Source of the DNA: Mayfieldus sp038317345
GTDB lineage: Bacteria; Actinomycetota; Thermoleophilia; Solirubrobacterales; 70-9
DNA length: 40,420 bases
NCBI GenBank assembly: GCA_038317345.1
Contig: JBBQBH010000024.1
Coordinates: forward strand, 1 to 40,420
Reading direction: 5' to 3'
Shown here: piece after piece, positions 30,751-38,836 of the stretch
Numbering within the stretch: position 1 is the first letter of the stretch
How the letters are laid out: each line of letters opens with the position of its first letter
Program-made: the position numbers and the translations under genes
The notes under the pieces: model-generated
What the model saw: only the letters and a program-made list of their open reading frames with translations
Database searches by the model: none
Told to the model about the DNA's origin: nothing

Positions 30751-31287
30751 CGCTTTGAGTCCGACGGGATCGATGCCGACGTAACGATCACTGGACCGGT
30801 CCTGCGCACCCTCATCTATCGCAGCACCGGCGACGATCACATCACCGCCGGCGGCGGCCCCGGCACTCCAAACCAGTCCTTCGATTTCCCGATCGAGTCA
30901 CCGGGAGGCGTGGACTTCAACGCCTTCGGCAACGACACGGTCATTGGCAGCGACCATGCCGACATCCTGGTCGCTACCAACGGAGATGATTTCCTCGCTG
31001 GCGGAGCGGGCAAGGATGCAGTCACGGGCGATATCGGAGCGGACACCCTGCTGGGCGGCGGCGGTCGAGACCGCGTGGTCGGCGGCGCCGGTCCGGACCT
31101 GATCTTCGGCAATGGCGGCAAGGACAAGCTTCTGGGAGGGACCGAAAAGGACACGATCCTCGGTGGACACGGCAACGACACCCTGCTGGGAAATCAAGGC
31201 GTTGACGCCCTCAACGGCCAGGCCGGCAGCAAGGACAAATGTAAGGGTCCTCCCGACCAGCTGAAGAACTGCGAGATCGTCTTCTAG
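30751..31287 (+). CDS. RTX (hemolysin-type) repeat protein, 5'-truncated
   Basis: About 178 codons of plausible coding sequence with no credible start; the frame is open back to 30601, but that part is the antisense of the MFS remnant. From FGNDTVIGSDHADILVATNG onward there are at least eight GGxGxDxLxG-type nonapeptides (e.g. DTLLGGGGRDRVVGGAGPD), calcium-binding beta-roll repeats. A short C-terminal cap with two Cys (CKGPPDQLKNCE) follows. No signal peptide is present. It is probably a fragment of a secreted protein and unlikely to be expressed as such. It is convergent with fetB. Confidence 0.6.
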   Translation, partial: RFESDGIDADVTITGPVLRTLIYRSTGDDHITAGGGPGTPNQSFDFPIESPGGVDFNAFGNDTVIGSDHADILVATNGDDFLAGGAGKDAVTGDIGADTLLGGGGRDRVVGGAGPDLIFGNGGKDKLLGGTEKDTILGGHGNDTLLGNQGVDALNGQAGSKDKCKGPPDQLKNCEIVF

Positions 31288-31297
31288 TCAGTCGGAG

Positions 31298-32077
31298 CTA
31301 GGCATCCGCCTCGAGGTCGCGTAGCTGCTGCGCCGGGGTGAAGAAATTGCGATAGGCGAGGCTCGTCGAGACCAGGGCGGAGATCGAGACGCTCCCCAGC
31401 AAGACGTAGAGGAGGATCAACTGAAGGCGAACGGCGTCGGTCGGATTGGCGCCGGCGAGCAGCATCCCGACCATCGTCCCGGGGAAGAAGATCAGCCCGG
31501 TGGTCTTGGTCGAGTCGACGAGCGTGATCATCCCCGAGCGCAGCGAGCGGCGAACGATCGGCGCCGCCGCCTCGCGTGCGGTCGCCCCAAGCGCCAGAGT
31601 TGCCTCGATGCTCGCCCGCTTGTCCGCAAACTCATCGCCGAGCCGGTTCAGCGCCACCGCCGAGGCGGTCATCGCATTGCCGATCACCATCCCCCCGACC
31701 GGGACCAGGTAGCGAGGTTGGGCCTTGAAGATCCCCAGGGCCACGACCAGCCCCAGCGTCGTGGCGCCCGCGAGCGCCAGCGCGATCAGCAGCGGCACGA
31801 ACGTCCCGGGTACCCGCTTCGCCCGCGAGCGAGCGGTCAGGGCCCCGAAGACGACGCTGACCGTGAGCAGCATGAGAACGAAGATGAACTGGTCCTGGTC
31901 GAAGATCACCTTGATCACATAGCCGATCGCGGTCAGCTGAATGAAGGAGCGGACCACGGCGATGCCGATGTCGCGCTCGAGGTCCGCGCCGCGCCAAAAG
32001 GACACCGCGGCGGCGAGGGCGGCCAGCGCTATCGCCGCCGCGACCTCGCCGGTCGTCACGTGGATGCTGGTGGTCAT
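31298..32077 (-). CDS. fetB: FetB-like (UPF0014) ABC transporter permease
   Basis: 259 residues with about six to seven membrane spans. UPF0014 hallmarks are VRSFIQLTAIGYVI near residue 43, PVGGMVIGNAMTASAVALNR, LGATAREAAAPIVRRSLR and the TTGLIFFPGTMVGMLLAGANP stretch. In E. coli FetAB is implicated in iron export and oxidative-stress protection; metal specificity here is inferred from family. The ATG overlaps the fetA stop (ATGA). Confidence 0.88.
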   Translation of the reverse strand: MTTSIHVTTGEVAAAIALAALAAAVSFWRGADLERDIGIAVVRSFIQLTAIGYVIKVIFDQDQFIFVLMLLTVSVVFGALTARSRAKRVPGTFVPLLIALALAGATTLGLVVALGIFKAQPRYLVPVGGMVIGNAMTASAVALNRLGDEFADKRASIEATLALGATAREAAAPIVRRSLRSGMITLVDSTKTTGLIFFPGTMVGMLLAGANPTDAVRLQLILLYVLLGSVSISALVSTSLAYRNFFTPAQQLRDLEADA

Positions 32078-32730
32078 GCGAGCACCCGCTCCACCGGCCC
32101 GGCCTCGGCCAGGCGCCCACCCTCGAGCCGCAGCACCCAGTCGCCGAGCCGGCGCGCCTGCGCGGGGTCGTGGCTGACCAGCACGATCGAGACGTCGATC
32201 TCGCGCCGCAGCTGGGCGAGCGTTTGCTCGACCGCGTCCCGGGTCGCCTCATCGAGTGCCGAGGTCGGCTCGTCGAGCAGCAGCACCTGCGGGTTCTGGG
32301 CCAGCGCCCGCGCGAGCATCGCGCGCTGCTGCTCGCCGACCGAGAGCTTGCTCACGTCGCGGTCGGCAAAGGAATCGTCGAGCCCGGCCAGCTTCAGCGC
32401 GCGCTCGCGGTCGGGCTCATAGCCCGCCAACCGGGCCGCATAGTCGATGTTGTGCCCGACGCTGCCTTCGAGCAGGGCCGGCAGCTGCGGCACCAGCGAT
32501 ACCTCGCGCCGCAATTGCAGCGGGTCGTATTCGGTAAGCGGGCGGCCGTTGTAGGCGATCGTCCCCGAGTCGGGGTCGGCGAGGCGGTTGAGAAGTCGCA
32601 GCAGGGTCGACTTGCCGGCGCCGGAGGGTCCGACCACGGATGTGGTGCCCGGCGGTATCTCGGTGCTTATGTCGCTCAGCACCGCCTGGCCGCCGCGGCT
32701 GAGGCTGACGTCGCGTAGCTCGAACCGCAC
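32074..32730 (-). CDS. fetA: FetA-like ABC transporter ATP-binding protein
   Basis: About 218 residues from GTG 32730; an upstream in-frame GTG at 32763 is possible. Walker A is GPSGAGKST, the Q-loop lies in VSLVPQLPALLEG, and the signature is the slightly unusual LSVGEQQR. Walker B is VLLLDEPTSALD and the H-loop VSHD. It energises the FetB permease encoded immediately downstream with a 4-bp overlap. It is divergent from ku. Confidence 0.9.
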   Translation of the reverse strand: MRFELRDVSLSRGGQAVLSDISTEIPPGTTSVVGPSGAGKSTLLRLLNRLADPDSGTIAYNGRPLTEYDPLQLRREVSLVPQLPALLEGSVGHNIDYAARLAGYEPDRERALKLAGLDDSFADRDVSKLSVGEQQRAMLARALAQNPQVLLLDEPTSALDEATRDAVEQTLAQLRREIDVSIVLVSHDPAQARRLGDWVLRLEGGRLAEAGPVERVLA

Positions 32731-32817
32731 GCGGCCATGATTCCAGGGCTCGCAAGACCGCACCCGCTTCGGTTGGCCTAAAGGAAGCGCGGGTACGCGC
32801 CTGGAAGAATTCCCCCT

Positions 32818-33741
32818 ATGGCACGCGCTATCTGGTCAGGAACGATCAGCTTCGGCCTGCTGAATGTGCCGGTGAAGCTGTACAGCGCCGTCTCGCGCAA
32901 GACTATCCGGTTCAACGAGCTGCGCGAGTCCGACAGCTCGCGGGTCCGCCACAAGCGGGTGGCGGAGGCCGACGACAAGGAGGTCCCCTACGAGGAGATC
33001 GTCAGGGGCTATGAGATCTCCCCCGACCGCTATGTGGTCTTCTCGCGCGACGAGCTGGAGCAGCTGAACCCTGCGAAGACGCGGGCGATAGAGATCCAGG
33101 ACTTCGTCGACATCGAGCAGATCGACCCGATCTACTTCGACAGCCCCTATTACCTCGCCCCCGCCGAGGGGGCGGAAAAGGCCTACGGGCTACTGGTCCG
33201 CGCGATGGAGGCTTCCGGCAAGGCGGCGATCGCCCGCTTCGTGCTTCGAAACAAGGAGCACCTGGCGGCGATCCGACCGATGGATGGCGTGCTGACCCTG
33301 ACCACGATGCGCTTCGCCGACGAGGTCGTCTCGCCGAAGGAGCTGGACGACGTGCTGCCCGACTCCTCACCCCGGGTGGAGAAGCGCGAGCGCGAGATGG
33401 CGGAGAAGCTGATCGACTCGCTGGCGGCGGATTTCAAGCCCGAGAAGTACCGCGACGAGTACCGCGAGCAGCTGCTGTCGCTGATCGAGCAGAAGGCCGA
33501 GGGCAAGCAGGTCGTGGCTTCTGAGTCCGAGGAGCCCGAGCCGACGAAGGCGCCCGACCTGATGGCGGCGCTGGAGGAGAGCGTCGCCGCCGTCAAGAGC
33601 GAGGACCTTGGCGGCGACGGCGCTGCGAAGCCCAAGCCGAAGCGCAAGCCGGCAGCGAAGTCGTCTGGGTCAGCGCGGCGCAAGTCCTCGAGCTCGTCGA
33701 GCCGCTCGAAGCCGAAGTCGCGCTCGAAGTCGAAGTCCTGA
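32818..33741 (+). CDS. ku: Bacterial Ku, non-homologous end-joining protein
   Basis: 307 residues. The ring-forming Ku core runs from MARAIWSGTISFGLLNVPVKLYSA to about residue 245, with YEEIVRGYEISPDRYVVF, PYYLAPAEGAEKAY, and MRFADEVVSPKEL. A low-complexity C-terminal tail of some 55 residues rich in Lys, Ser and Arg ends SKPKSRSKSKS; such tails in other bacteria bind DNA and help threading. It binds DNA ends and recruits LigD. It is followed after 4 bp by a LigD-type polymerase gene. Confidence 0.96.
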   Translation: MARAIWSGTISFGLLNVPVKLYSAVSRKTIRFNELRESDSSRVRHKRVAEADDKEVPYEEIVRGYEISPDRYVVFSRDELEQLNPAKTRAIEIQDFVDIEQIDPIYFDSPYYLAPAEGAEKAYGLLVRAMEASGKAAIARFVLRNKEHLAAIRPMDGVLTLTTMRFADEVVSPKELDDVLPDSSPRVEKREREMAEKLIDSLAADFKPEKYRDEYREQLLSLIEQKAEGKQVVASESEEPEPTKAPDLMAALEESVAAVKSEDLGGDGAAKPKPKRKPAAKSSGSARRKSSSSSSRSKPKSRSKSKS

Positions 33742-33745
33742 GACC

Positions 33746-34684
33746 TTGGCCGGGAAGGCCAGCGAGGTCGAGGTCGACGGGCGGGAGCTGAAGCTCTCCA
33801 ACCTCGACAAGGTGCTGTACCCGAAGGTCGGCTTCACGAAGGGCGAGATGATCGACTACTACGCCCGCATCGCGGACGCGATGGTCCCCCACCTCGCCGG
33901 CCGCGCGGTCACCCTGCGCCGCTTCCCCGAAGGGGTCGACAACACCGACGCGGCCTTCTTCGAAAAGCGCTGCCCCAAGCACCGCCCCAAGTGGGTGAAG
34001 ACGGCGACCGTGACGGCGGGACCGCATGCCGGCAAGATCGACTTCTGCGTCTGCAACGACCGCCCGACCCTGATCTGGATGGCGCAGCTGGCGACGATCG
34101 AGCTTCACCCGTCGCTGTCGATCGCCCGCCGTCCTGCGCAACCGACCGTCCTGGCGTTCGATCTCGACCCCGGACCACCGGCGAACGTCGTCGACTGCTG
34201 CCGGATCGCGCTGCAGCTGCGCGAGATGTTCGAGCACTTCAACCTTCAGTGCTTCCCGAAGACGACCGGCTCGAAGGGACTGCAGGTTTATCTGCCGCTG
34301 AACACCAAGTCGCACTACGACGAGACGAAACCGTTCGCCAAGGCGATGGCGCAGTTCCTGGAGAAGCAGACAGGGCAGGTGGTCTCGAAGATGAGCAAGG
34401 AGATCCGCAAGGGCAAGGTCTTCGTCGACTGGAGCCAGAACCACCCGCGGAAGACCACTGTCGCCGTCTACTCGATGCGCGCCCGCGAGCGCCCCACCGT
34501 CTCCACCCCGGTGAGCTGGGACGAGGTCGAGAAATGCGCCGAGAAGGCCGACAAGGACCTGCTCGTATTCGAAACCTCAGACGTTCTGAAGCGGGTCGAG
34601 AAGCACGGCGACCTCTTCGCGCCTGTGCTGGAGCTCGAGCAGAAGCTGCCGAGCTTCGCGCAGCTCGCCGGCAGCGCCGCCTGA
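33746..34684 (+). CDS. ligD: Stand-alone LigD-type NHEJ repair polymerase (archaeo-eukaryotic primase superfamily)
   Basis: 312 residues from TTG 33746. It matches the polymerase domain of LigD: LSNLDKVLYPKVGFTKGEMI, FFEKRCPKHRPKW, the catalytic FDLDPG at 138-143 (Asp 139 and 141), TTGSKGLQVYLPL, VFVDWSQNHPRKTTVAVYS and RERPTVSTPVSWDEV. There are no nuclease or ATP-dependent ligase domains, so end sealing must come from a ligase encoded elsewhere. It probably fills gaps with ribonucleotides or nucleotides at Ku-bound breaks. The open frame upstream of the TTG is the Ku tail read out of frame. Confidence 0.93.
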   Translation: MAGKASEVEVDGRELKLSNLDKVLYPKVGFTKGEMIDYYARIADAMVPHLAGRAVTLRRFPEGVDNTDAAFFEKRCPKHRPKWVKTATVTAGPHAGKIDFCVCNDRPTLIWMAQLATIELHPSLSIARRPAQPTVLAFDLDPGPPANVVDCCRIALQLREMFEHFNLQCFPKTTGSKGLQVYLPLNTKSHYDETKPFAKAMAQFLEKQTGQVVSKMSKEIRKGKVFVDWSQNHPRKTTVAVYSMRARERPTVSTPVSWDEVEKCAEKADKDLLVFETSDVLKRVEKHGDLFAPVLELEQKLPSFAQLAGSAA

Positions 34685-34728
34685 CCAGCGGCGCCTCGGG
34701 CTCACCCACTCCGCCCGGCGGCGACGCC

Positions 34729-35454
34729 CTAGTACTCGTCGTGGCGGCGCAGCCAGAACGGCATGTCATCCGCCTCGTCCCGTCCCCGCGGTACCCGGTC
34801 GAGCAGCCCGTAGTAGGCCATCGCCGGCTCGAGTCCCCGCGCGCTGGTGACGTAGGTCCGGTAGACCGTCCCGTCCGAGAGAGCGTAGGCGCTCAGGCCC
34901 GGTCCCTCTGTAACGTAGCTGGCGACGTCAGTCCCAGAACGCTCCGCCATCTGCTTCACGGTGGGGGAAATCTCGCCCTCGAGGAAGGGGCGCAGCTCCT
35001 CCTCGGTGTGGGTGAAGCCGAGGTCGCGATTGAAGTCACTGCCGCCGGCTGAGACCCACTCGATGCCCCAGCCCATCCGCTTCTTGTAGGCCTGGAGCTT
35101 TTCGACCGGGGCCCGCGAGACGAGCAGCATGGTCACGTCTCGTGCCGCCAGATGGACGGCGTTCGCAGCGATGCTGTCGGTGATCGAGGAGCAGACTGTG
35201 CAGCCCGCCTCGTACGGCGGGCCGAACATGAAGTGGTAGATGAGCAGCTGCGAGCGGCCGTCGAAGAGGTCGGCGAGCGACTTCGTCCCGTCCTCGGACT
35301 CGAAGCTGTATTCCTTCTCGACCGGCACCCAGGGGAGATCCCGCCGCTTCCGCGCCAGCTCGTCGCTGCGACGAGTGAGCTCCTTCTCCTCCACGAGCAG
35401 CTCGTCACGCGCCTCCTGCCACTCCTCCCGGGTTCCTACCTTGTGCTCTGTCAT
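34729..35454 (-). CDS. DUF899-family thioredoxin-like protein
   Basis: 241 residues. The N-terminal helical section (EEKELTRRSDELARKRRDLPWVPV) is followed by a thioredoxin-like fold. It has the family motif FMFGPPYEAGCTVCSSITD, containing a CxxC, then NRDLGFTHTEEE. The activity of the family is unproven; a redox or peroxide-related role is only suggested by the fold and the CxxC. Convergent with ligD, with a 44-bp gap, and upstream of no obvious partner. Confidence 0.85.
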   Translation of the reverse strand: MTEHKVGTREEWQEARDELLVEEKELTRRSDELARKRRDLPWVPVEKEYSFESEDGTKSLADLFDGRSQLLIYHFMFGPPYEAGCTVCSSITDSIAANAVHLAARDVTMLLVSRAPVEKLQAYKKRMGWGIEWVSAGGSDFNRDLGFTHTEEELRPFLEGEISPTVKQMAERSGTDVASYVTEGPGLSAYALSDGTVYRTYVTSARGLEPAMAYYGLLDRVPRGRDEADDMPFWLRRHDEY

Positions 35455-35488
35455 TGCTGCTCCTGCGTCGCGGTGGTGGGTGTTCTCA

Positions 35489-35507
35489 CTAGCCGGCCAG
35501 GGGCTAG
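35489..35507 (-). terminator. Candidate hairpin at the end of the gcv operon
   Basis: CTAGCC-N7-GGCTAG overlaps the gcvPB stop codon (35504-35506). It has a 6-bp stem and a 7-nt loop without a U run, so it is weak as an intrinsic terminator. Confidence 0.35.
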
Positions 35508-37027
35508 CCGAGCGGCTGCCGAACCACCGGCTGGCGGTTCGCCTTCACCTCGTCGAGGCGGCGCACCGGGGTCGTGTAGGGGGCCTGCTTGGCGATCTCG
35601 GGATCGCTCTCGGCCTCCTCGAGGATGCGGTCGATCGCGTCGGCGAAGGCGTCGAGGTTCTCGCGTGGCTCGGTCTCGGTCGGCTCGACCATCAGCGCCT
35701 CGTCGACGAGCAGCGGGAAGTAGACGGTCGGGGGGTGAAAGCCGAAGTCGAGCAGGCGCTTGGCGATGTCGAGCGTCTGCACCCCCAGCTCCACCTTCGC
35801 CGGCTTACCCGAGAGGACGAACTCGTGCATCGGCAGGCGATCGAAGGCGATCGGCAGGTAACGGCCGGCGCGTCCCTTGCGCAGGCGCGCCAACAGGTAG
35901 TTGGCGTTCAGCACCGCTGTCTCCGAGGCCTCGGCGAGGCCGTCGCCGCCGAGGCTGAGCATGTAGGCGTAGGAGCGCACGAATACGCCGAAGTTGCCCT
36001 GGAAGCCGCGCAGACGCCCGATCGACTTCGGGCGCTCGAAGTCGAGGTCGAAGAAAGGCTCGGCTCCATTCGCTCCTTCCCGACGCACCACCTGCGGCCG
36101 CGGCAGGAACGGCTCGATCCGATCCGAGACGGCGATCGGCCCGCCGCCGGGGCCGCCCCCGCCGTGCGGCTGCGAGAACGACTTGTGCAGGTTGACGTGG
36201 ACGATGTCGAAGCCCATGTCGCCGGGGCGGCAATGTCCCATGATCGCGTTCAGGTTGGCGCCGTCGTAGTAGAGAGTGCCGCCGATGCCGTGCACGATCT
36301 CCGCCATCTCGGTGATGTTCTCGTCGAAGAGGCCAAGCGTGTTCGGGTTGGTCAGCATCAGGCAGGCGACATCGTCCGAGGCCTTGGCGCGAAGGTCGTC
36401 AATCTCCACCCCACCGCGCTCGTTGGTCGCCACCTTGAGCACTTCGTAGCCGGCCATCGTCACCGAGGCCGGGTTGGTCCCATGGGAGGTATCAGGGGTC
36501 AGCACCCGGTGCCGTTGCTCGCCGCGATCGGCGTGGTAGGCGCGGGTGAGCAGCAGCCCGGCCAGCTCGCCGTGCGAGCCCGCCGAGGGCTGAAGGCTGA
36601 CGTGAGGCAGGCCGCAGATCTCGGACAGCGTTTCCTGCAGGTGCCACATCAGCTCCAGCGCCCCCTGGGCGCGCTTCGGGTCTTGGGCGGGGTGAAGGCG
36701 GGCGTGGCCAGGCAGCGCCGCCACCCGCTCGTTGAGCCGCGGGTTGTGCTTCATCGTGCAGGAGCCGAGCGGGTAGAAGCCGGTGTCGAGGTCGAAGTTG
36801 CGCCGCGAGATGCGGTTGTAATGGCGGACGATCTCCGGCTCTGAGATCTCCGGCAGCCGCGGCGGCTCGGCGCGCAGCAGCCGCTCCGGGATCAGCTCTT
36901 CCAGCGGGCGCTCGGGGACCCCGGGGTCGGGGAGAACGGCGGCGCGGCGGCCGGTCTTGGACTTCTCGAAGATCGTCTTCGCGCGGTCGGCCTGCATCGG
37001 GGTTTCTGTGATCGTTGGGAGAGTCAT
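35504..37027 (-). CDS. gcvPB: Glycine dehydrogenase (decarboxylating) subunit 2
   Basis: 507 residues from ATG 37027, which overlaps the gcvPA stop (ATGA). This is the PLP-carrying half of the split P-protein. Motifs are DTGFYPLGSCTMKHNPRLNE near the N-terminus, QPSAGSHGELAGLL, TPDTSHGTNPASVTMAGYEV, and the Schiff-base lysine in VNLHKSFSQPHGGGGPG. With gcvPA it decarboxylates glycine and passes the aminomethyl group to the lipoyl H-protein. The frame remains open upstream but that is gcvPA out of frame. Confidence 0.96.
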   Translation of the reverse strand: MTLPTITETPMQADRAKTIFEKSKTGRRAAVLPDPGVPERPLEELIPERLLRAEPPRLPEISEPEIVRHYNRISRRNFDLDTGFYPLGSCTMKHNPRLNERVAALPGHARLHPAQDPKRAQGALELMWHLQETLSEICGLPHVSLQPSAGSHGELAGLLLTRAYHADRGEQRHRVLTPDTSHGTNPASVTMAGYEVLKVATNERGGVEIDDLRAKASDDVACLMLTNPNTLGLFDENITEMAEIVHGIGGTLYYDGANLNAIMGHCRPGDMGFDIVHVNLHKSFSQPHGGGGPGGGPIAVSDRIEPFLPRPQVVRREGANGAEPFFDLDFERPKSIGRLRGFQGNFGVFVRSYAYMLSLGGDGLAEASETAVLNANYLLARLRKGRAGRYLPIAFDRLPMHEFVLSGKPAKVELGVQTLDIAKRLLDFGFHPPTVYFPLLVDEALMVEPTETEPRENLDAFADAIDRILEEAESDPEIAKQAPYTTPVRRLDEVKANRQPVVRQPLG

Positions 37028-38409
37028 GCCGGAACTCGCTGCTCGTTGCTGGTTGCTCGTTGATCGGCTATCGCCTCGCCCAGCAACTCGGCGAGTTGGT
37101 CGATCTGCTCCTTCGTGCGGCGCTCGGTGATCGCGACCAGCAGTCCGTCCTCGTACTCGGGGTACTCGCGCCCCAGCGGATAACCGGCTGCGATGCCCCG
37201 CTCGGCGCAACGGTCGAGCACCCCGGCGACGGGCGCGTCGAGGCGGAGCGCAAATTCGCGCGCCACCGGCGCTTCGTGTAGAAGCTCGACTCCGTCGACG
37301 GCCGCGAGCCGTTCGCGCGCGTAGGCGGTGCGCTGCAGCAGCAGCTCGCCCAGCTCGCGGTAGCCCTGGCGCCCAAGCCAGGCGAGGTGGATGACGCCGC
37401 CGAGCGCGTTCAGAGCCTGCGCGGTGCAGATGTTGTGGGTCGCCTTCTCGCGCCGGATGTGCTGCTCGCGGGTCTGGAGCGTGAGCACGAACCCCCGCCT
37501 CCCGTCTGCGTCGACGGTCTCGCCTGCGATCCGCCCCGGCATGCGGCGGATGTGCTCTTCGGTCGCACAGAAGAATCCGAACGATGGGCCGCCGAAGTCG
37601 AGCCGGTTGCCCAGCGGCTGGCCCTCGCCGACGGCGACGTCGGCGCCGCACTCGCCGGGTGGCTTCAGGACCCCCAGCGTCATCGGGTCGCAGGCGACGA
37701 TCAACAGAGCTCCGTACTCCTTCGCCGCCGCGCCCAGGGCCTCGACGTCCTCGACCGCACCGAGGAAGTTGGGGCTCTGGAGAAAGACGGCGGCGGTCTC
37801 GCCGTCGACCGCATCGGCCAGCGCCGCTGCGTCGGTGAGGCCGTCCTCGATCCCGACCTCGACCAGATCCGCGCCGTAACCGGCCGCGTAGGTGGCCAGG
37901 GTCTCGCGGCTGTGCGGGTGCACGCCGCGCGAGACGACGAAGCGCGAGCGCCCGGTAGCGCCGATCGCCAGATAGCCCGCCGAGGCCACCGTCGAGGGCC
38001 CCTCGTAGAGGCCGGCGCTGGAGACCGGCAGCGCCGTCAGCTCCGACATCGCGGTCTGAAACTCGAACATCACCTGCAGGCCGCCCTGGGAGACCTCGGG
38101 CTGGTACGGCGTGTAGGGGGTGAGGAACTCGGAGCGCTGGGTGATCGCGTCGACGATCGCCGGCGTGTAGTGGTCGTACATCCCCGCCCCCAGAAAGCAG
38201 ATCTCGTGCTCGGCGTCGGCGTTGCGCTCCGCGAGAGCCGCCAGCCGCTCGAACACCTCGTTCTCGCCGAGGCCGTCGGCAAGCTCCAGCGGCCGGCCGA
38301 GGCGAACCGGCTCGGGGATCTGCTCGAAGAGCTCGTCGACCGAGCCGACGCCGATCTCGGCCAGCATCTCTCCCCGGTCTGCGTCTGTGGCGGACGTGTA
38401 GCGGGTCAC
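37024..38409 (-). CDS. gcvPA: Glycine dehydrogenase (decarboxylating) subunit 1
   Basis: 461 residues from GTG 38409. It is the PLP-free partner of GcvPB, with the conserved YTSATDADRGEMLAEIGV start, CFLGAGMYDHYTPAIVDAI, FLTPYTPYQPEVSQGGLQ and YEGPSTVASAGYL. KATHNICTAQAL-type sequence appears late. The last 15 residues are not family-like. They come from a 7-bp repeat array and end QRATSNEQRVPA, so the repeat has extended or replaced the original C-terminus while keeping the overlap with gcvPB. Confidence 0.95.
   Translation of the reverse strand: MTRYTSATDADRGEMLAEIGVGSVDELFEQIPEPVRLGRPLELADGLGENEVFERLAALAERNADAEHEICFLGAGMYDHYTPAIVDAITQRSEFLTPYTPYQPEVSQGGLQVMFEFQTAMSELTALPVSSAGLYEGPSTVASAGYLAIGATGRSRFVVSRGVHPHSRETLATYAAGYGADLVEVGIEDGLTDAAALADAVDGETAAVFLQSPNFLGAVEDVEALGAAAKEYGALLIVACDPMTLGVLKPPGECGADVAVGEGQPLGNRLDFGGPSFGFFCATEEHIRRMPGRIAGETVDADGRRGFVLTLQTREQHIRREKATHNICTAQALNALGGVIHLAWLGRQGYRELGELLLQRTAYARERLAAVDGVELLHEAPVAREFALRLDAPVAGVLDRCAERGIAAGYPLGREYPEYEDGLLVAITERRTKEQIDQLAELLGEAIADQRATSNEQRVPA
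37031..37065. repeat. Degenerate 7-bp tandem repeat at the gcvPA 3' end
   Basis: Units GGAACTC, GCTGCTC, GTTGCTG, GTTGCTC and GTTGATC follow head to tail. They are variants of the perfect array at 3418-3445. In gcvPA they encode DQRATSNEQR, nearly the same peptide as in RibBA. Confidence 0.75.
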
Positions 38410-38446
38410 GGTCCGATCAAGGGTAGGGAAGGCGGCGGGGCGGCCG

Positions 38447-38836
38447 CTAACCCTCCTCGATCATCTTCTGGTAGGCGGCGGCATCCATCAGGCTCTCGGC
38501 CTCGGACGGGTCCGACAGCTTCACCTTGACGAGCCAGCCGGCGCCGTAGGGGTCTGAGTTGATCGCCTCCGGACTATCGCCGAGCGCCGCGTTTGCCTCT
38601 GTGATCTCCCCGGAGAGCGGCGCGAACACGTCGGAGACCGCCTTCACGGACTCGATCTCGGTGTAGGGCTGGTCCTTGCTCACCTGGGCGCCGACCTCGG
38701 GCGGGTCGTAGAAGACCACCTCGCCGAGGGCATCCTGGGCGTACCAGGTGATCCCGAAGGTCGCGATGTCGCCGTCAAGCTTGGCCCAGTCGTGCTCGGG
38801 GTGGTAGAGGAGGCCGTCGGGATACTGATCGCTCAC
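38447..38836 (-). CDS. gcvH: Glycine cleavage system H protein
   Basis: 129 residues from GTG 38836, overlapping the gcvT stop (GTGA). It is a lipoyl carrier: the lipoylated lysine lies in EIESVKAVSDVFAPLSGEI. LYHPEHDWAKLDGD, the Gly-rich DALGEVVFYDPPEVG and the C-terminal WLVKVKLSDPSE complete the barrel. It shuttles the aminomethyl group between GcvP and GcvT. Confidence 0.96.
   Translation of the reverse strand: MSDQYPDGLLYHPEHDWAKLDGDIATFGITWYAQDALGEVVFYDPPEVGAQVSKDQPYTEIESVKAVSDVFAPLSGEITEANAALGDSPEAINSDPYGAGWLVKVKLSDPSEAESLMDAAAYQKMIEEG

Noticed and set aside
30976..31240. Tandem nucleotide repeat or CRISPR-like array
   Set aside because: The periodicity comes from degenerate RTX nonapeptide coding repeats; there are no identical direct repeats with unique spacers.
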